Notes: generated by a model not told the origin, from the letters alone. 64,000 nt of DNA from Kitasatospora viridis (GCF_007829815.1 NZ_VIWT01000002.1:496001-560000); one strand, 5' to 3'. Numbered from the stretch's first letter, positions 25,757 to 34,433 are shown. Numbers and translations: made by a program.

Positions 25757-26629
25757 TCAGTGGGTGGGGGCGAGAACGCTGTCGCCCTCGCGCAGACCGA
25801 ACAAATCGGCCGCGGAACCGCCCCGCACCACCAGTTCGGCGAATCCCAGGCCGGAACTTCCGGTGGTGATTCCCGGCTCGCCGTACGGCACATCGGGCAG
25901 CCGGTCGTAACAGCGCACCTGGACCCGGCGGCCGTCGCGCGAGCTGTGCACGGACAGGCCGTCCGACGCCCGGGAGCCGGGGATGGCGGCGACCGGGCGG
26001 TCCAGCTTGCAGTTGCCGAAGTTATCCACCACGGCGACCCGCACCGCGTCGGCCGCGCCGGCCGTGTCGGCCGGACCGGTTGCGCCCGGGGCCGACGCCT
26101 GCAGGGCGTGCGGCCGCGCGGGGACCGGGCGGCCGTCCACCAACCAGCGGGCCAGCAGCGGCACGTACCAGAGGCTGCGGAACTGGGTCCGCACGATCTC
26201 CTCGACCTCGGCCGGTGACAGCTCGGCCCACTGCGCGGCCGCGGCCTCCACCACCTCGCGCACGTCGGTGACCTGAACCTCGGTCAGCTCCAGGTAGGCC
26301 TGCAACGGCGCGAGGACCCGGGGGTTCAGCGTGCTGATCACCAGGTGCTGCTTGTGGCGGAAGTAGCAGAACGGCGCCCCGTTGGTCCAGGAGCCGTCCC
26401 GCGGCGCGATGTTGACCAGCACCACGACCGGATGCGTCGGCCCGCCGACGAGATCGGTGGCGCGCAGCAGGTCGAGCAGCGTGAGCGCGGCGACGCCCTC
26501 GGGGTCGGGCCCGGTCAGCGGCAGGACGCTCGGCGTGGCCCCGAAGAGCGCGGCGATCCTGGCCGACTGCCGGGCCACCGCGTTGGGGTCGGCGCAGTCG
26601 GTGAGTGAGATGACCGGGGGGTGGGTCAT
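25757..26629 (-). CDS. divergent SAM-hydroxide adenosyltransferase (DUF62) family protein
   Basis: Protein of 290 residues, ATG at 26629 with GGGAG 8 bases upstream. The C-terminal barrel is clear (VAVVDNFGNCKL near 205, GSSGLGFAELVV then GSAADLFGLREGDSVL near the end) and matches SAM hydrolases and SAM-dependent halogenases. In the N-terminal domain the usual TTDFG, DPGVGT-R and PDNG motifs are replaced (LTDCAD, NIAPRDG, STLNP), so the catalytic Asp/Arg/His set of classical enzymes is not evident. It follows a Met-rich leader peptide and an intrinsic terminator, so SAM or methionine metabolism is the likely field. Activity uncertain. Confidence 0.72.
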   Translation of the reverse strand: MTHPPVISLTDCADPNAVARQSARIAALFGATPSVLPLTGPDPEGVAALTLLDLLRATDLVGGPTHPVVVLVNIAPRDGSWTNGAPFCYFRHKQHLVISTLNPRVLAPLQAYLELTEVQVTDVREVVEAAAAQWAELSPAEVEEIVRTQFRSLWYVPLLARWLVDGRPVPARPHALQASAPGATGPADTAGAADAVRVAVVDNFGNCKLDRPVAAIPGSRASDGLSVHSSRDGRRVQVRCYDRLPDVPYGEPGITTGSSGLGFAELVVRGGSAADLFGLREGDSVLAPTH

Positions 26630-26753
26630 GGCGGTGTTCTCCCTGCGGATGGAAATGGCTGGGTGCGGCAGCCACGGGAAACGGCTGCGGCTGAGGCGGG
26701 TGAGGAATGAGGAATGAGGAGCGCGGAACACGCGGGGCAAAGGCAGAGGGGGC

Positions 26754-26787
26754 AATAAAAAACGGACCCCCCGTTGCCGGAGGGTCC
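26754..26787 (-). terminator. intrinsic terminator between leader peptide and SAM-family gene
   Basis: On the minus strand a 9-bp GC stem (GGACCCTCC/GGGGGGTCC, allowing one wobble) with loop GGCAAC is followed by GTTTTTTATT. A canonical T-run is rare in such DNA. It lies 30 bp after the leader stop and 125 bp before the structural ATG, so it must be read through for expression. Confidence 0.85.
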
Positions 26788-26815
26788 GTCGCGTCTTGCG
26801 CGCACACGGCTTCGC

Positions 26816-26881
26816 TTAGCGAAGCGCCTCCGACATTCGGGGCATCATTCGCATCATGGCGAGAGCGGTGGTGTGCTGCAT
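26816..26881 (-). CDS. methionine-rich leader peptide
   Basis: Frame of 21 codons beginning MQHTTALAMMRMMPRM: six Met in 16 residues, five of them in the segment 9-16. The stop codon falls in the loop of a perfect 7-bp hairpin (GCTTCGC/GCGAAGC, 26809-26825), followed by an intrinsic terminator, which is the arrangement of ribosome-mediated attenuation. No ribosome site precedes the ATG, but TATCGT ends about 7 bases before it, suggesting a leaderless message. The inferred signal is charged tRNA-Met. Downstream target is the SAM-hydrolase-family gene. Confidence 0.75.
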   Translation of the reverse strand: MQHTTALAMMRMMPRMSEALR

Positions 26882-26962
26882 GGAGGGGACGATAGCACCG
26901 GAAATGCTCCTCCGATCCACCCTGACCACACTGTGGACAAGGCCGCCCCCGAAATGCCTTCC

Positions 26963-27604
26963 TCAATGCCCTCCCGGCGCGAGCGCGCGCTGGGCGTAGT
27001 CCGGCACGCAGGTCGGGACCTTCCAGTACACCGCCATCCCGAACGGACCCGACGTGGAGCCCGGGGGAACCGACAGCACCAGCGTCGACCCGGGCGGCAT
27101 GGTGCGCGGCGTGATGCGCACCGCGAAGCTGCCGTCGGAGGAGGTCACCAGGCTCTCCCGCAGGATCTCGGGCGGCACCGCACCGCGGTCGGCCGCCGGG
27201 TGCTGGTCCAGGTAGGTCAGCACCGGGTCCGGCACCAGCACGCCGTCGGCCTTCGGGCAGCTGCTGGGCGAACTCTCCTGCACCGCCACGAACGGGATCC
27301 CGCGGGAGGCCAGGTCCTTCTGCAGCCTGGGGATCCCGTCCCGGTTGAAGAGCTTGACCAGGGTCTCGCCGTCGGCCCCCGTGGTGACCGCGTAGGCCGC
27401 CGATCCCGGCGAGGTGTCGTGCCCCAGCACCGGATAGGCGACCAGACCCGCCGTCAGCACGGTCAGAGCGCCTGCGGCGAGCAGCACCCGGGACCGCCGG
27501 GCGCGGGGCGCTCCGGGCGCGGTGGCGGGGACGGGCCGCTCCGCCGCGAGCAGGGCGAGCTGCTCCCCGAGCCGCTCCTGGAACGTGCCGGGCCTGTCGT
27601 TCAT
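26963..27604 (-). CDS. membrane protein, candidate anti-sigma factor
   Basis: Protein of 213 residues with ~37-residue cytoplasmic head, one membrane helix (VLLAAGALTVLTAGLVAYPVL, ~40-60) and an extracellular domain with two cysteines. It starts inside the stop of the ECF sigma gene (ATGA overlap). Single-pass proteins in this position usually act as anti-sigma factors; no zinc-binding HxxxCxxC motif is visible, so the assignment rests on context. A co-regulated membrane protein is the alternative. Confidence 0.6.
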   Translation of the reverse strand: MNDRPGTFQERLGEQLALLAAERPVPATAPGAPRARRSRVLLAAGALTVLTAGLVAYPVLGHDTSPGSAAYAVTTGADGETLVKLFNRDGIPRLQKDLASRGIPFVAVQESSPSSCPKADGVLVPDPVLTYLDQHPAADRGAVPPEILRESLVTSSDGSFAVRITPRTMPPGSTLVLSVPPGSTSGPFGMAVYWKVPTCVPDYAQRALAPGGH

Positions 27605-28203
27605 CGTGCGACCTCCAACTGCGGGACGGGGATGGGGGCTGGGCCGGTGTGCACGGCCCGCAGCAGTCGGCGCGCCCGGTGCAGCCGGACCCGGACGGTG
27701 GCGTGCGTGATGCCCAGCGCCTGGGCGGTCTCCGCCGTGCTCAGCCCGTCCAGCGCCACCAGGTCGAGGACGGCGCGCAGCGGCTCGGAGAGCGCGGCGT
27801 GGCGGTCGGCGAGCGCGCGGACGGCCTGCTGGGCGTCGATCCGCTCCTCCAGGGCGGCGATGTCCTGGTCGTCCAGCAGCCGGCGCCCACTGAGCCGCGC
27901 GACGGCGCCCTGCTCGCGGGTCCGCCCGCGGGCGTGGGCGGCGATCACGTTGCGCGCGATTCCGTACAGCCAGGCGATCGGCGCGCCCCGGTCCGGGCGG
28001 TAGCCGTCGGCGGCCTCCAGAGCGGCGACGAATATGTCCGCCGTCAGATCGGCGGCCAGCTGCGGGTCGGCGACCCGCCGGGTGGTGAAGCCGAGGACGG
28101 CTTCGACGTGGTCCCGGTAGAACTCGCCGAACGCCTCCGGCCCGGCGATCCCGGCCGGAGGATGCCCGCGTTCACGTCCGGTGCGGCGTGCTGGTCCGAG
28201 CAT
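27601..28203 (-). CDS. ECF RNA polymerase sigma factor
   Basis: Protein of 200 residues. Region 2 (EAFGEFYRDHVEAVLGFTTR, DLTADIFVAALEAAD, PIAWLYGIARNVIAAHARG) and region 4 (LDLVALDGLSTAETAQALGI, THATVRVRLHRARRLL) are both clear. Start at the ATG at 28203 with AGGAGG 6 bases upstream; an upstream ATG would add a region with no homology. Coupled by ATGA to the membrane protein gene that follows, which is probably its regulator. Regulon unknown; autoregulation is common in the class. Confidence 0.92.
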   Translation of the reverse strand: MLGPARRTGRERGHPPAGIAGPEAFGEFYRDHVEAVLGFTTRRVADPQLAADLTADIFVAALEAADGYRPDRGAPIAWLYGIARNVIAAHARGRTREQGAVARLSGRRLLDDQDIAALEERIDAQQAVRALADRHAALSEPLRAVLDLVALDGLSTAETAQALGITHATVRVRLHRARRLLRAVHTGPAPIPVPQLEVAR

Positions 28204-28329
28204 GGCGGCCTCCTGTCCCGAAGGACCCCGACCGGGTCCCCTCACCCGGTACTTGGTCGTCGGACGGAGAAGTGTTTCATCCGCTGTCGTTGCACGAGGA
28301 GCCGATTCGACGGGCCCGACCTCTCGCGC

Positions 28330-30273
28330 TCACGGCCGCCTCATGGTGGTGAACCTCGGGACGGGAAGATTCAGCACGCCGACCCGTCGTGGTGTGGCGA
28401 CGGTCAGGGCCGGTTTGACGCCGAACGTCATCACCCTTGCGGCGAGGGCGTGTTCGCCGAGCCCGGGCAGCTCGGCGATGACCTGGCGCTGGTTCAGGTC
28501 CCAGACCCGGATGACGTCGTGGAGGATCTGGACCACGACGATCTGCCGGAGGTGGTCGTACGCCAGGGTCAGTTCCCCGGACTGGTCGCCCCCGGTGGTG
28601 CCGATCGGCAGGCGGCCGATCTCCGTGCCGGTGGCCGTCTCGTGGACGGCGATGCCGTTCGGGTCGGACACGCAGGCCAGTGCGCCGGAGGTACTGAGGG
28701 TGAGGCCGGTCACCACCGGGCGGCCGCCGAAGCTGTGCAGGCCCCGGCCGTTCGACCCGTCCCAGGCGACGGCCCCGGCCGGGGCCCAGCCCGTGCCGCC
28801 GCCCCAGCCGACCACGATGCCGTCGGCGGCGGCCAGCAGGTGCCGGGGGCGCGCGGTGCCCGCGAACTGCAGCCGACGGTTCGGCCCCGTCAGGGCGACG
28901 GGTGGCGCATCCGGCCCGGCCAGGGCGATCGCGCGGATGCCCTGGTGCTGGAACACGGCGCCGGTGGTGTACTGCCGAGACTCGTCCGGTGTGTCCAGCG
29001 GCCGGCCGAGGACGGGCGCCTGCCCTTGCAGATAGGCATCGACGAGGACCTGCCGGGTCCCGTGGGAGAAGGCGTCCGGAATCCACTGCAGGACGGTCAG
29101 GGCGGTGGCGTCGGGCCCGCCCGCCAGCACCGTGCCCTCGTCCGGGCCGAACAGCCCGGGTACCTGGAAGGCCGGGGACAGCCGCATCGTGCTGTGGACC
29201 TCCACCGACGACCAGAGCCGACCCAGGGCCTGGCCGCGCAGGCACACCGCCAGGGCGGGCGAGCCCTGGGCGCGGACCGGCTGCAACCACGCCTGCTCGA
29301 CGACCTGTTCGGGCGAGCAGACGAACAGCGGCCGCAGGGCCTCCAGCGAGGTCGGGCCCTGGAGCGGCGGGTGGTCCGGCAGGGGCGGAACCGGACTCGG
29401 GATGCGGTCGACCCTCGCCGGTGCGAGCACGGTCGGGGTGTAGACCGGCGCGGGGCCCTGGAGGCTGCGGCGCAGCTTGTCGGCCGTCGCGAGCGCGTCC
29501 GGGCGCATCGCGGGGTCCTTGCTCAGCAGCGCGCTCAGCAACTCCGTGAGCGGTCCGGCGTTCACGGGCGGCGCGGGCTGCTGGGTGAGGATCGAGACGT
29601 ACAGCGCCGTCAGTGTCGTCGCGTCGAACGGGCGGTGGCCCTCGACGATCGCGTACAGCGTCGCGCCGAGTGACCACATGTCGCTGGCGGGCGCGGCCTC
29701 GCGGCCCTCCAGCTGCTCCGGCGACATGTAGTGCGGGGTGCCGATCGCGACGCCGGTGCGGGTGAGCTGGGTGGTGGAGTCCAGGATCCGGGCGATCCCG
29801 AAGTCGGCGATGACGGCGCGGGTGCCGGAGAGCAGGACGTTCTCCGGCTTCAGGTCGCGGTGCACGACGCCGGCGGCGTGGGCGTGGGCGAGTGCGTCGG
29901 CCATGGCGGCGCCGAGCTCCGCGACCCGGCGCCAGTCCATGGCCCCGCGTACGCGGACCTCCTCGGCGAGGGAGGAGCCGTGGACCAGTTCCATCACGAT
30001 CCACGGGATGCCGCCGTCGGTGACGACGTCGTGGACGGTGATCACCCCGTCGTGCCGCAACCGGGCCGCGACGCGCGCCTCGCGCATCGCCCGCTCCACC
30101 AACTCGTGGCGCTCCTCAGGAGGCAGATCGTCCGGGAGCATCAACTCCTTGACCGCGACGACCCGGTCGAGGTGGGCATCGTGGCCGCCCCACACCCGGC
30201 CCATCCCGCCGCGCCCGATCAAGCGGTCCAGCCGGTACCGGCTGTTGACCATGTACCCCACCCCAACAGACAT
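28330..30273 (-). CDS. Ser/Thr protein kinase with C-terminal repeat domain
   Basis: Protein of 647 residues. Pkn-type kinase domain at ~10-275: glycine loop GRGGMGRVW, VAVKEL, HRDLKPEN near 138, DFGIAR, and SPEQ/DMWSLG. After a linker the C-terminal ~300 residues show weak WD40 or beta-propeller character (LHSFGGRPVVTGLTLSTSGA, LTLAYDHLRQIVVVQILHD). No membrane helix is visible, so it is likely cytoplasmic. ATGs at 30273 and 30252 are both possible; the second has a G-rich site. Signal and targets unknown. Confidence 0.88.
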   Translation of the reverse strand: MSVGVGYMVNSRYRLDRLIGRGGMGRVWGGHDAHLDRVVAVKELMLPDDLPPEERHELVERAMREARVAARLRHDGVITVHDVVTDGGIPWIVMELVHGSSLAEEVRVRGAMDWRRVAELGAAMADALAHAHAAGVVHRDLKPENVLLSGTRAVIADFGIARILDSTTQLTRTGVAIGTPHYMSPEQLEGREAAPASDMWSLGATLYAIVEGHRPFDATTLTALYVSILTQQPAPPVNAGPLTELLSALLSKDPAMRPDALATADKLRRSLQGPAPVYTPTVLAPARVDRIPSPVPPLPDHPPLQGPTSLEALRPLFVCSPEQVVEQAWLQPVRAQGSPALAVCLRGQALGRLWSSVEVHSTMRLSPAFQVPGLFGPDEGTVLAGGPDATALTVLQWIPDAFSHGTRQVLVDAYLQGQAPVLGRPLDTPDESRQYTTGAVFQHQGIRAIALAGPDAPPVALTGPNRRLQFAGTARPRHLLAAADGIVVGWGGGTGWAPAGAVAWDGSNGRGLHSFGGRPVVTGLTLSTSGALACVSDPNGIAVHETATGTEIGRLPIGTTGGDQSGELTLAYDHLRQIVVVQILHDVIRVWDLNQRQVIAELPGLGEHALAARVMTFGVKPALTVATPRRVGVLNLPVPRFTTMRRP

Positions 30274-30503
30274 GTGGATCACTCTAGGCCGTAGGTCGCG
30301 GGGCGTTGAATCGAATGGTTCGGGCCAGGGACGGTGTCCAGGGCCGTCCGGGCCGTCTTCCGAGTCGATGCCGTATCCCGGTTCGCGCAGGCGGGCCGAA
30401 GGCGCGGTCACATTTCCGATCCCAGGCGCGGGTCAGGACCGATCCTGTCCTGGTTCACCGCTACCTTCGAGGTGTCTTAGGCACGTTAGAGAGGAAATGA
30501 CAC

Positions 30504-30893
30504 ATGATCGACCATGTTTTCCTGAATGTGAGCGACCTGGACCGTTCCGCCGAGTTCTACATGCAGGCACTGAAGCCGTTCGGCATCAGCGAGCTGGTCG
30601 ACTTCGACGGCTCGACCGCCCCGGAGTGGGTCGGCGACCTCAAGGGGTTCGGCGCCGGCGGGGTCTTTCCGCTCTGGCTGCGCGAAGGCGCCGCCACGGC
30701 AGGTACGCACGTCGGCTTCACCGCACCCTCGAAGGAGGTGGTCGACGCGGCGTACGCGGCGGCCATCGCCGCCGGCGCGACCGACAACGGCGCACCCGGG
30801 GACCGCCCTTACTTCGCACCCGGGTACTACGCGGCCAACGTCCTCGACCCCGATGGGTACAGCCTGGAGTTCACGTACCACGGGAAGCCCTGA
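30504..30893 (+). CDS. VOC/glyoxalase family protein
   Basis: Protein of 129 residues with the glyoxalase/bleomycin-resistance fold: MIDHVFLNVSDLDRSAEFY at the start, two beta-alpha-beta-beta-beta units, and LDPDGYSLEFTYHGKP at the end, with His4 and Glu near 124 as metal-ligand candidates. GAGAGG lies before the ATG. Single-gene unit. Members act in isomerisation, dioxygenation or drug binding, so the substrate remains open. Confidence 0.85.
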   Translation: MIDHVFLNVSDLDRSAEFYMQALKPFGISELVDFDGSTAPEWVGDLKGFGAGGVFPLWLREGAATAGTHVGFTAPSKEVVDAAYAAAIAAGATDNGAPGDRPYFAPGYYAANVLDPDGYSLEFTYHGKP

Positions 30894-31307
30894 CGAGGTC
30901 GACGTCGAGGTGGACGCCCGCCCCCAGGCGGCGTTCATGATGTCGAGCAGTCCGCCGTCCGGGAAGTGCACGACGAGCGTGGCCGCGAACGGCAGGTGCA
31001 CGGGCCCTGGGCAGGCGGGGGAGCGATCGCGGTCATGGGGGCGGAGTCCTTCGCGGGAGAACGCCGGGCGGCTTCGAGCAGGCGGCGCGTCAGCATCGCC
31101 ATATCGCGGCCGTTCCATGGTCGTTAACTGTTGATGTCCGGGCTTGGGCGAGCGATCGCGATCGCCCGGCCACGGCAAAAGCAACAGGCCCGTTCAGCCG
31201 CGGAAACGCGGGTGAAACCGCATCAACAAAAGGTTGATCCGCCGTTCCAGGCGATGGGCCCCACAACCCGTCCCTCCCAAGCTCTGCTCCGCCTCCGGAG
31301 GTCCCCT
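30894..31307. other. intergenic region with GATCGC palindrome
   Basis: About 414 bp before the permease gene. A 22-bp imperfect palindrome, GGGCGAGCGATCGCGATCGC and two further bases (31146-31167), is a candidate regulator site for the permease. A minus-strand stretch near 30930-31030 reads VHLPFAATLVVHFPDGG, perhaps a gene remnant. No complete gene is supported. Confidence 0.4.
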
Positions 31308-32723
31308 GTGTCCCAGGCCCCTGACGCATCCGTATCCGCGTCCACCGCCTCACCCGCCGCCCGGCATCCGGTCGACGCGCTCCTGCCACCTGCCCGGCTC
31401 GGACTGCTCGGTCTGCAGCACGTGCTGGTGATGTACACCGGCTGTGTCACCGTCCCGCTCGTCTTCGGCGCGGCGGCCAAGCTCGACACCGCCACCATCG
31501 GCCTGCTCATCAGTGCCGACCTGCTGGTGGCCGGCCTGGTGACGCTCCTTCAGGCGCTCGGCATCGGCAAGGTGCTGGGCGTGCGGCTGCCCGTCGTGGC
31601 CGGTGCCACGTTCACCGCCGTCACCCCGATGGTCCTGATCGCGGGGGAGTACGGCATGCAGGCGGTCTACGGCTCGATGATCGCCGCCGGTGTCTTCGGG
31701 CTGCTGGCCGCGGTCCCGTTCGCCCACGCCGTGCGGTTCTTCCCGCCGCTGGTCAGCGGGTCCGTCATCACCGTCATCGGACTGTCGCTGATCGGCGTCG
31801 CCGCCGGGCTGATCGCGGGCAACGACCCCACGGCGAAGGGCTACGCCGCCCCGGGCCACCTCGCCCTGGCCGGCGGCATCGTGCTGCTCATCGTCTTGGT
31901 CAACCGGTTCGCCGGCGGCTTCCTCTCCCAACTCGGCGTGCTGCTCGGCCTGATCGTCGGCACGCTGATCGCTGTCCCGATGGGGCTGACGGACTTCTCC
32001 GCCGTGGACGGCGCCGACTGGTTCGGCCTGGCCTCGCCCCTCCACTTCGGGGCGCCGCGCTTCCCGGTCGCCGCCGTGATCTCGATGTGCGTGGTGATGC
32101 TGGTGACGTTCACCGAGTCCACCGCCGACATGCTCGCCGTCGGCGAGATGACCGGCCGCCCGCTCTCCCGCAGGGACCTGGCCCGCGGCCTGGCCGTCGA
32201 CGGTCTCTCCGGCGTCTTCGGCGGCATCATGAACGGCTTCCTGGACACCGTCTTCGCCCAGAACGTCGGCCTGGTCGGCATGACCAAGGTCCGCAGCCGC
32301 TACGTCGCCGCGGTCGCCGGCGGCATCCTCGTCGTCCTCGCCCTCATCCCCAAGCTCGGCGAGATCGTCGCCTCCCTGCCGGGACCGGTGATCGGCGGCG
32401 CCGGCCTGGTCATGTTCGCCACCGTCACCTCGGTCGGCATCAGCACCCTGCGCAAGGTGGAGTTCGAGGGCACCGGCAACCTGTTGATCGTCGCCGTCGC
32501 GATCGGCCTGGGCATGCTCCCGGTCGTGGCGCCGTCCTTCTACCATGCCTTCCCGATCTGGGTGCAGATCATCGGCGGCAGCGCCATCACCAGCGCGACC
32601 CTGGCCGCGTTCCTGCTGAACCTGCTGTTCAACCACTCGCCCAGCCGGAAGAAGGTCGAGGTGGCCGGCGCGGACCCGGGCGCGGTCCCGACGGCCCTGC
32701 CCGACTCCGCGCCGGCCACCTGA
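31308..32723 (+). CDS. NCS2 nucleobase:cation symporter (xanthine/uracil permease)
   Basis: Protein of 471 residues with 12-14 hydrophobic segments. The NAT/NCS2 signature QNVGLVGMTK (near 318) and the preceding FTESTADMLAVGEMTGR (near 265) are diagnostic; this variant is typical of purine (xanthine/urate) rather than uracil transporters, though that is not decisive. GTG at 31308 has GGAGG 6 bases upstream. Transcribed alone, converging on the HxlR gene 14 bp away. Likely imports purine bases for salvage or nitrogen. Confidence 0.9.
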   Translation: MSQAPDASVSASTASPAARHPVDALLPPARLGLLGLQHVLVMYTGCVTVPLVFGAAAKLDTATIGLLISADLLVAGLVTLLQALGIGKVLGVRLPVVAGATFTAVTPMVLIAGEYGMQAVYGSMIAAGVFGLLAAVPFAHAVRFFPPLVSGSVITVIGLSLIGVAAGLIAGNDPTAKGYAAPGHLALAGGIVLLIVLVNRFAGGFLSQLGVLLGLIVGTLIAVPMGLTDFSAVDGADWFGLASPLHFGAPRFPVAAVISMCVVMLVTFTESTADMLAVGEMTGRPLSRRDLARGLAVDGLSGVFGGIMNGFLDTVFAQNVGLVGMTKVRSRYVAAVAGGILVVLALIPKLGEIVASLPGPVIGGAGLVMFATVTSVGISTLRKVEFEGTGNLLIVAVAIGLGMLPVVAPSFYHAFPIWVQIIGGSAITSATLAAFLLNLLFNHSPSRKKVEVAGADPGAVPTALPDSAPAT

Positions 32724-32737
32724 GCAACGGCACCGCG

Positions 32738-33079
32738 CTACCGCTGGGCCCCGCCCAGCACGTGCTGCCGCCCCCAGGCGCCGAGCGGGCCGAGTGCCGC
32801 GTTCAGCTCGCGGCCCGGCTCGGTCAGCGAGTACTCGACGCGGGGCGGCACCTCGTCGTACGCCTCGCGGTGCACGATGCCGTCGGCCTCCAACTCCCGC
32901 AGGTGGGCGGCCAGGACCTTCTCGGTGATGCCCGGCACCTGGCGGCGCAGCTCGCCGAACCGGCAGTGCGGGCGGTCGGCCAGCGCCCACAGGATCAGCA
33001 CCTTCCACTTGCCGCCGATCACGTCCATCGCGGCGTCGATCCCGCAGACGTACGCCCCCGGCCTCGGCACGGTCGCCAT
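32738..33079 (-). CDS. HxlR family regulator
   Basis: Protein of 113 residues, all of the HxlR winged-helix fold: CGIDAAMDVIGGKWKVLILW, then FGELRRQVPGITEKVLAAHL and YSLTEPGREL. One cysteine near residue 12 could make it thiol-responsive, as in several family members. Divergent from the imine-reductase-like gene with a perfect 12-bp palindrome between the two, so it probably represses that gene and itself. Confidence 0.9.
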   Translation of the reverse strand: MATVPRPGAYVCGIDAAMDVIGGKWKVLILWALADRPHCRFGELRRQVPGITEKVLAAHLRELEADGIVHREAYDEVPPRVEYSLTEPGRELNAALGPLGAWGRQHVLGGAQR

Positions 33080-33130
33080 GCCCCACCCCTTTCGATCTCG
33101 TTGCTCACCTCAGGGTAAGCACCCACTCCG

Positions 33131-33142
33131 AAGTACGTACTT
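33131..33142. promoter_or_regulatory. HxlR operator candidate
   Basis: Perfect palindrome AAGTACGTACTT midway between divergent HxlR and IRED-like genes. Symmetry, composition unlike the surroundings and position support an operator; binding is inferred. Confidence 0.55.
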
Positions 33143-33176
33143 GATCATGGTCGCGGCGGCGCCGAGGCTGATCGGC

Positions 33177-34070
33177 ATGGCACACACCACACTTGACGCA
33201 GTCCACGAGAAGACCCCCGTCACCCTGCTCGGCCTCGGCGCGATGGGCGGCGCGCTGGCCCGCGCCTGGCTCGCCGCCGGGCACCCGCTCACCGTCTGGA
33301 ACCGCACCGCCGCCCGGACCGGGCCGCTCGCCGCCGAGGGTGCCGTGGTGGCCGCCACCGCCGCCGAGGCCGTGACGGCGAATCAGCTGGTGGTGGTCTG
33401 CCTGTTGGATGACGCCTCGGTCGAAGAGGCGCTGGCCGACGTCGAGTTGGCGGGCAAGGACCTGGTCAACCTGGTCACCGGCACCCCCGGCCAGGCCCGC
33501 GCCTGGGCCGAACGGCGCGGCGCCCGCTACCTGGACGGCGGGATCATGGCCGTCCCGCCGATGATCGGCGTCCCGGCCGCCGGCCCGTACGTCTTCTACA
33601 GCGGCTCGGCCGAACTCCTCGCGGACCACCGCGCGGCGCTCATCGCCCCGGCGGACGCCCGCTTCGTCGGCACCGACCCCGGCCGAGCGGCCCTCTACGA
33701 CGTCGCCCTGCTCAGCGCGATGTACGGGATGCTCGCCGGAGTCGCCCACGCTTTCGCGCTGGTCCGCGAGGAGCCCGTGGCACCGGGCGAGTTGGCGCCG
33801 CTGCTGGGCGGCTGGCTCACCGCGATGACCGGCTCGATCGACCGGACGGCCGCCCAACTGGCCGTCGGCGACTACACCGTCGGCGTCGTCTCCACCCTCG
33901 CGATGCAGGTGGCCGGCCAGACGACACTGCTGCGCACGGCCGAGGAGCAGGGGGTGAGCACGGAACTGCTCGCGCCGTACTTCCGCTTGATGGAGCGCCG
34001 GCTCGAACTCGGCGGCGGGGAGGAGGACCTGACGGGTGTGATCGGCCTGCTGCTGCCGCGTGCCGGCTGA
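33177..34070 (+). CDS. imine reductase/6-phosphogluconate-dehydrogenase-like oxidoreductase
   Basis: Protein of 297 residues. NAD(P)-binding Rossmann motif VTLLGLGAMGGALARAWLAA (near 15-34) with VWNRTAART following, where Arg suggests NADPH; C-terminal helical dimerisation domain. The overall match is to actinomycete imine reductases and related beta-hydroxyacid dehydrogenases. Length and order are normal. Probably controlled by the divergent HxlR. Substrate not predictable. Ends before a strong hairpin terminator. Confidence 0.85.
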   Translation: MAHTTLDAVHEKTPVTLLGLGAMGGALARAWLAAGHPLTVWNRTAARTGPLAAEGAVVAATAAEAVTANQLVVVCLLDDASVEEALADVELAGKDLVNLVTGTPGQARAWAERRGARYLDGGIMAVPPMIGVPAAGPYVFYSGSAELLADHRAALIAPADARFVGTDPGRAALYDVALLSAMYGMLAGVAHAFALVREEPVAPGELAPLLGGWLTAMTGSIDRTAAQLAVGDYTVGVVSTLAMQVAGQTTLLRTAEEQGVSTELLAPYFRLMERRLELGGGEEDLTGVIGLLLPRAG

Positions 34071-34144
34071 TCTCGCCCGAGGCCGGGTTCGCACCCGCGG
34101 CGACGGATCAGTTGTCGGCGCCGTCGACCGCCGCGACGCACCAC

Positions 34145-34182
34145 GCGGATGGGCTCCCGCCGGCGTGCGGGAGCCCATCCGC
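34145..34182. terminator. strong bidirectional terminator
   Basis: Perfect 16-bp stem (gcggatgggctcccgc and its complement) with six-base loop cggcgt, between the convergent IRED-like and acyl-carrier genes. Confidence 0.8.
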
Positions 34183-34196
34183 GCCCTGTCGGCGGG

Positions 34197-34433
34197 TCAG
34201 CCGCGGTGCTGCTCGACGTGACGGATCAGGTCGCCCACCGTGACCAGGTTCTTGGCCTCGTCCTTGGGCAGTTCCACGTCGAGCTCCTGCTCGATCTGCC
34301 GGCGCAGGAGCGCGCTCTGCTTGGGGCTGATGTCCAGGTCGTCCGCGAACGCGGCCTCGGGCGTGACGAGGGCGTCGGCGACACCCAGCTGCTCGGCGAC
34401 GATGTGCCGGACCTGCTCGGCGATGCTGCTCAC
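34197..34433 (-). CDS. acyl-carrier-like protein lacking the attachment serine
   Basis: Protein of 78 residues with the four-helix carrier fold ([27 protein letters not shown], then ELDVELP and [13 protein letters not shown]). Where carriers have the phosphopantetheine serine in DSL, this reads SPK: an ungapped alignment to the neighbouring carrier from DDL to D[IV]E[IL]P puts Pro at the serine position. A serine sits one residue earlier, but the DSL context is gone. GTG start overlaps the upstream gene as GTGA, so the two are co-translated. Whether it carries an acyl group is doubtful. Confidence 0.8.
   Translation of the reverse strand: MSSIAEQVRHIVAEQLGVADALVTPEAAFADDLDISPKQSALLRRQIEQELDVELPKDEAKNLVTVGDLIRHVEQHRG

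Noticed and set aside
26697-26720. Tandem aggaatg units near the SAM-family gene as regulatory iterons
   Set aside because: Only three copies, no symmetry, within the untranslated region after the terminator; no support for a function.
30899-31040. Minus-strand gene with VHLPFAATLVVHFPDGG
   Set aside because: Only a short protein-like stretch, no start or domain; kept as a note in the intergenic entry.
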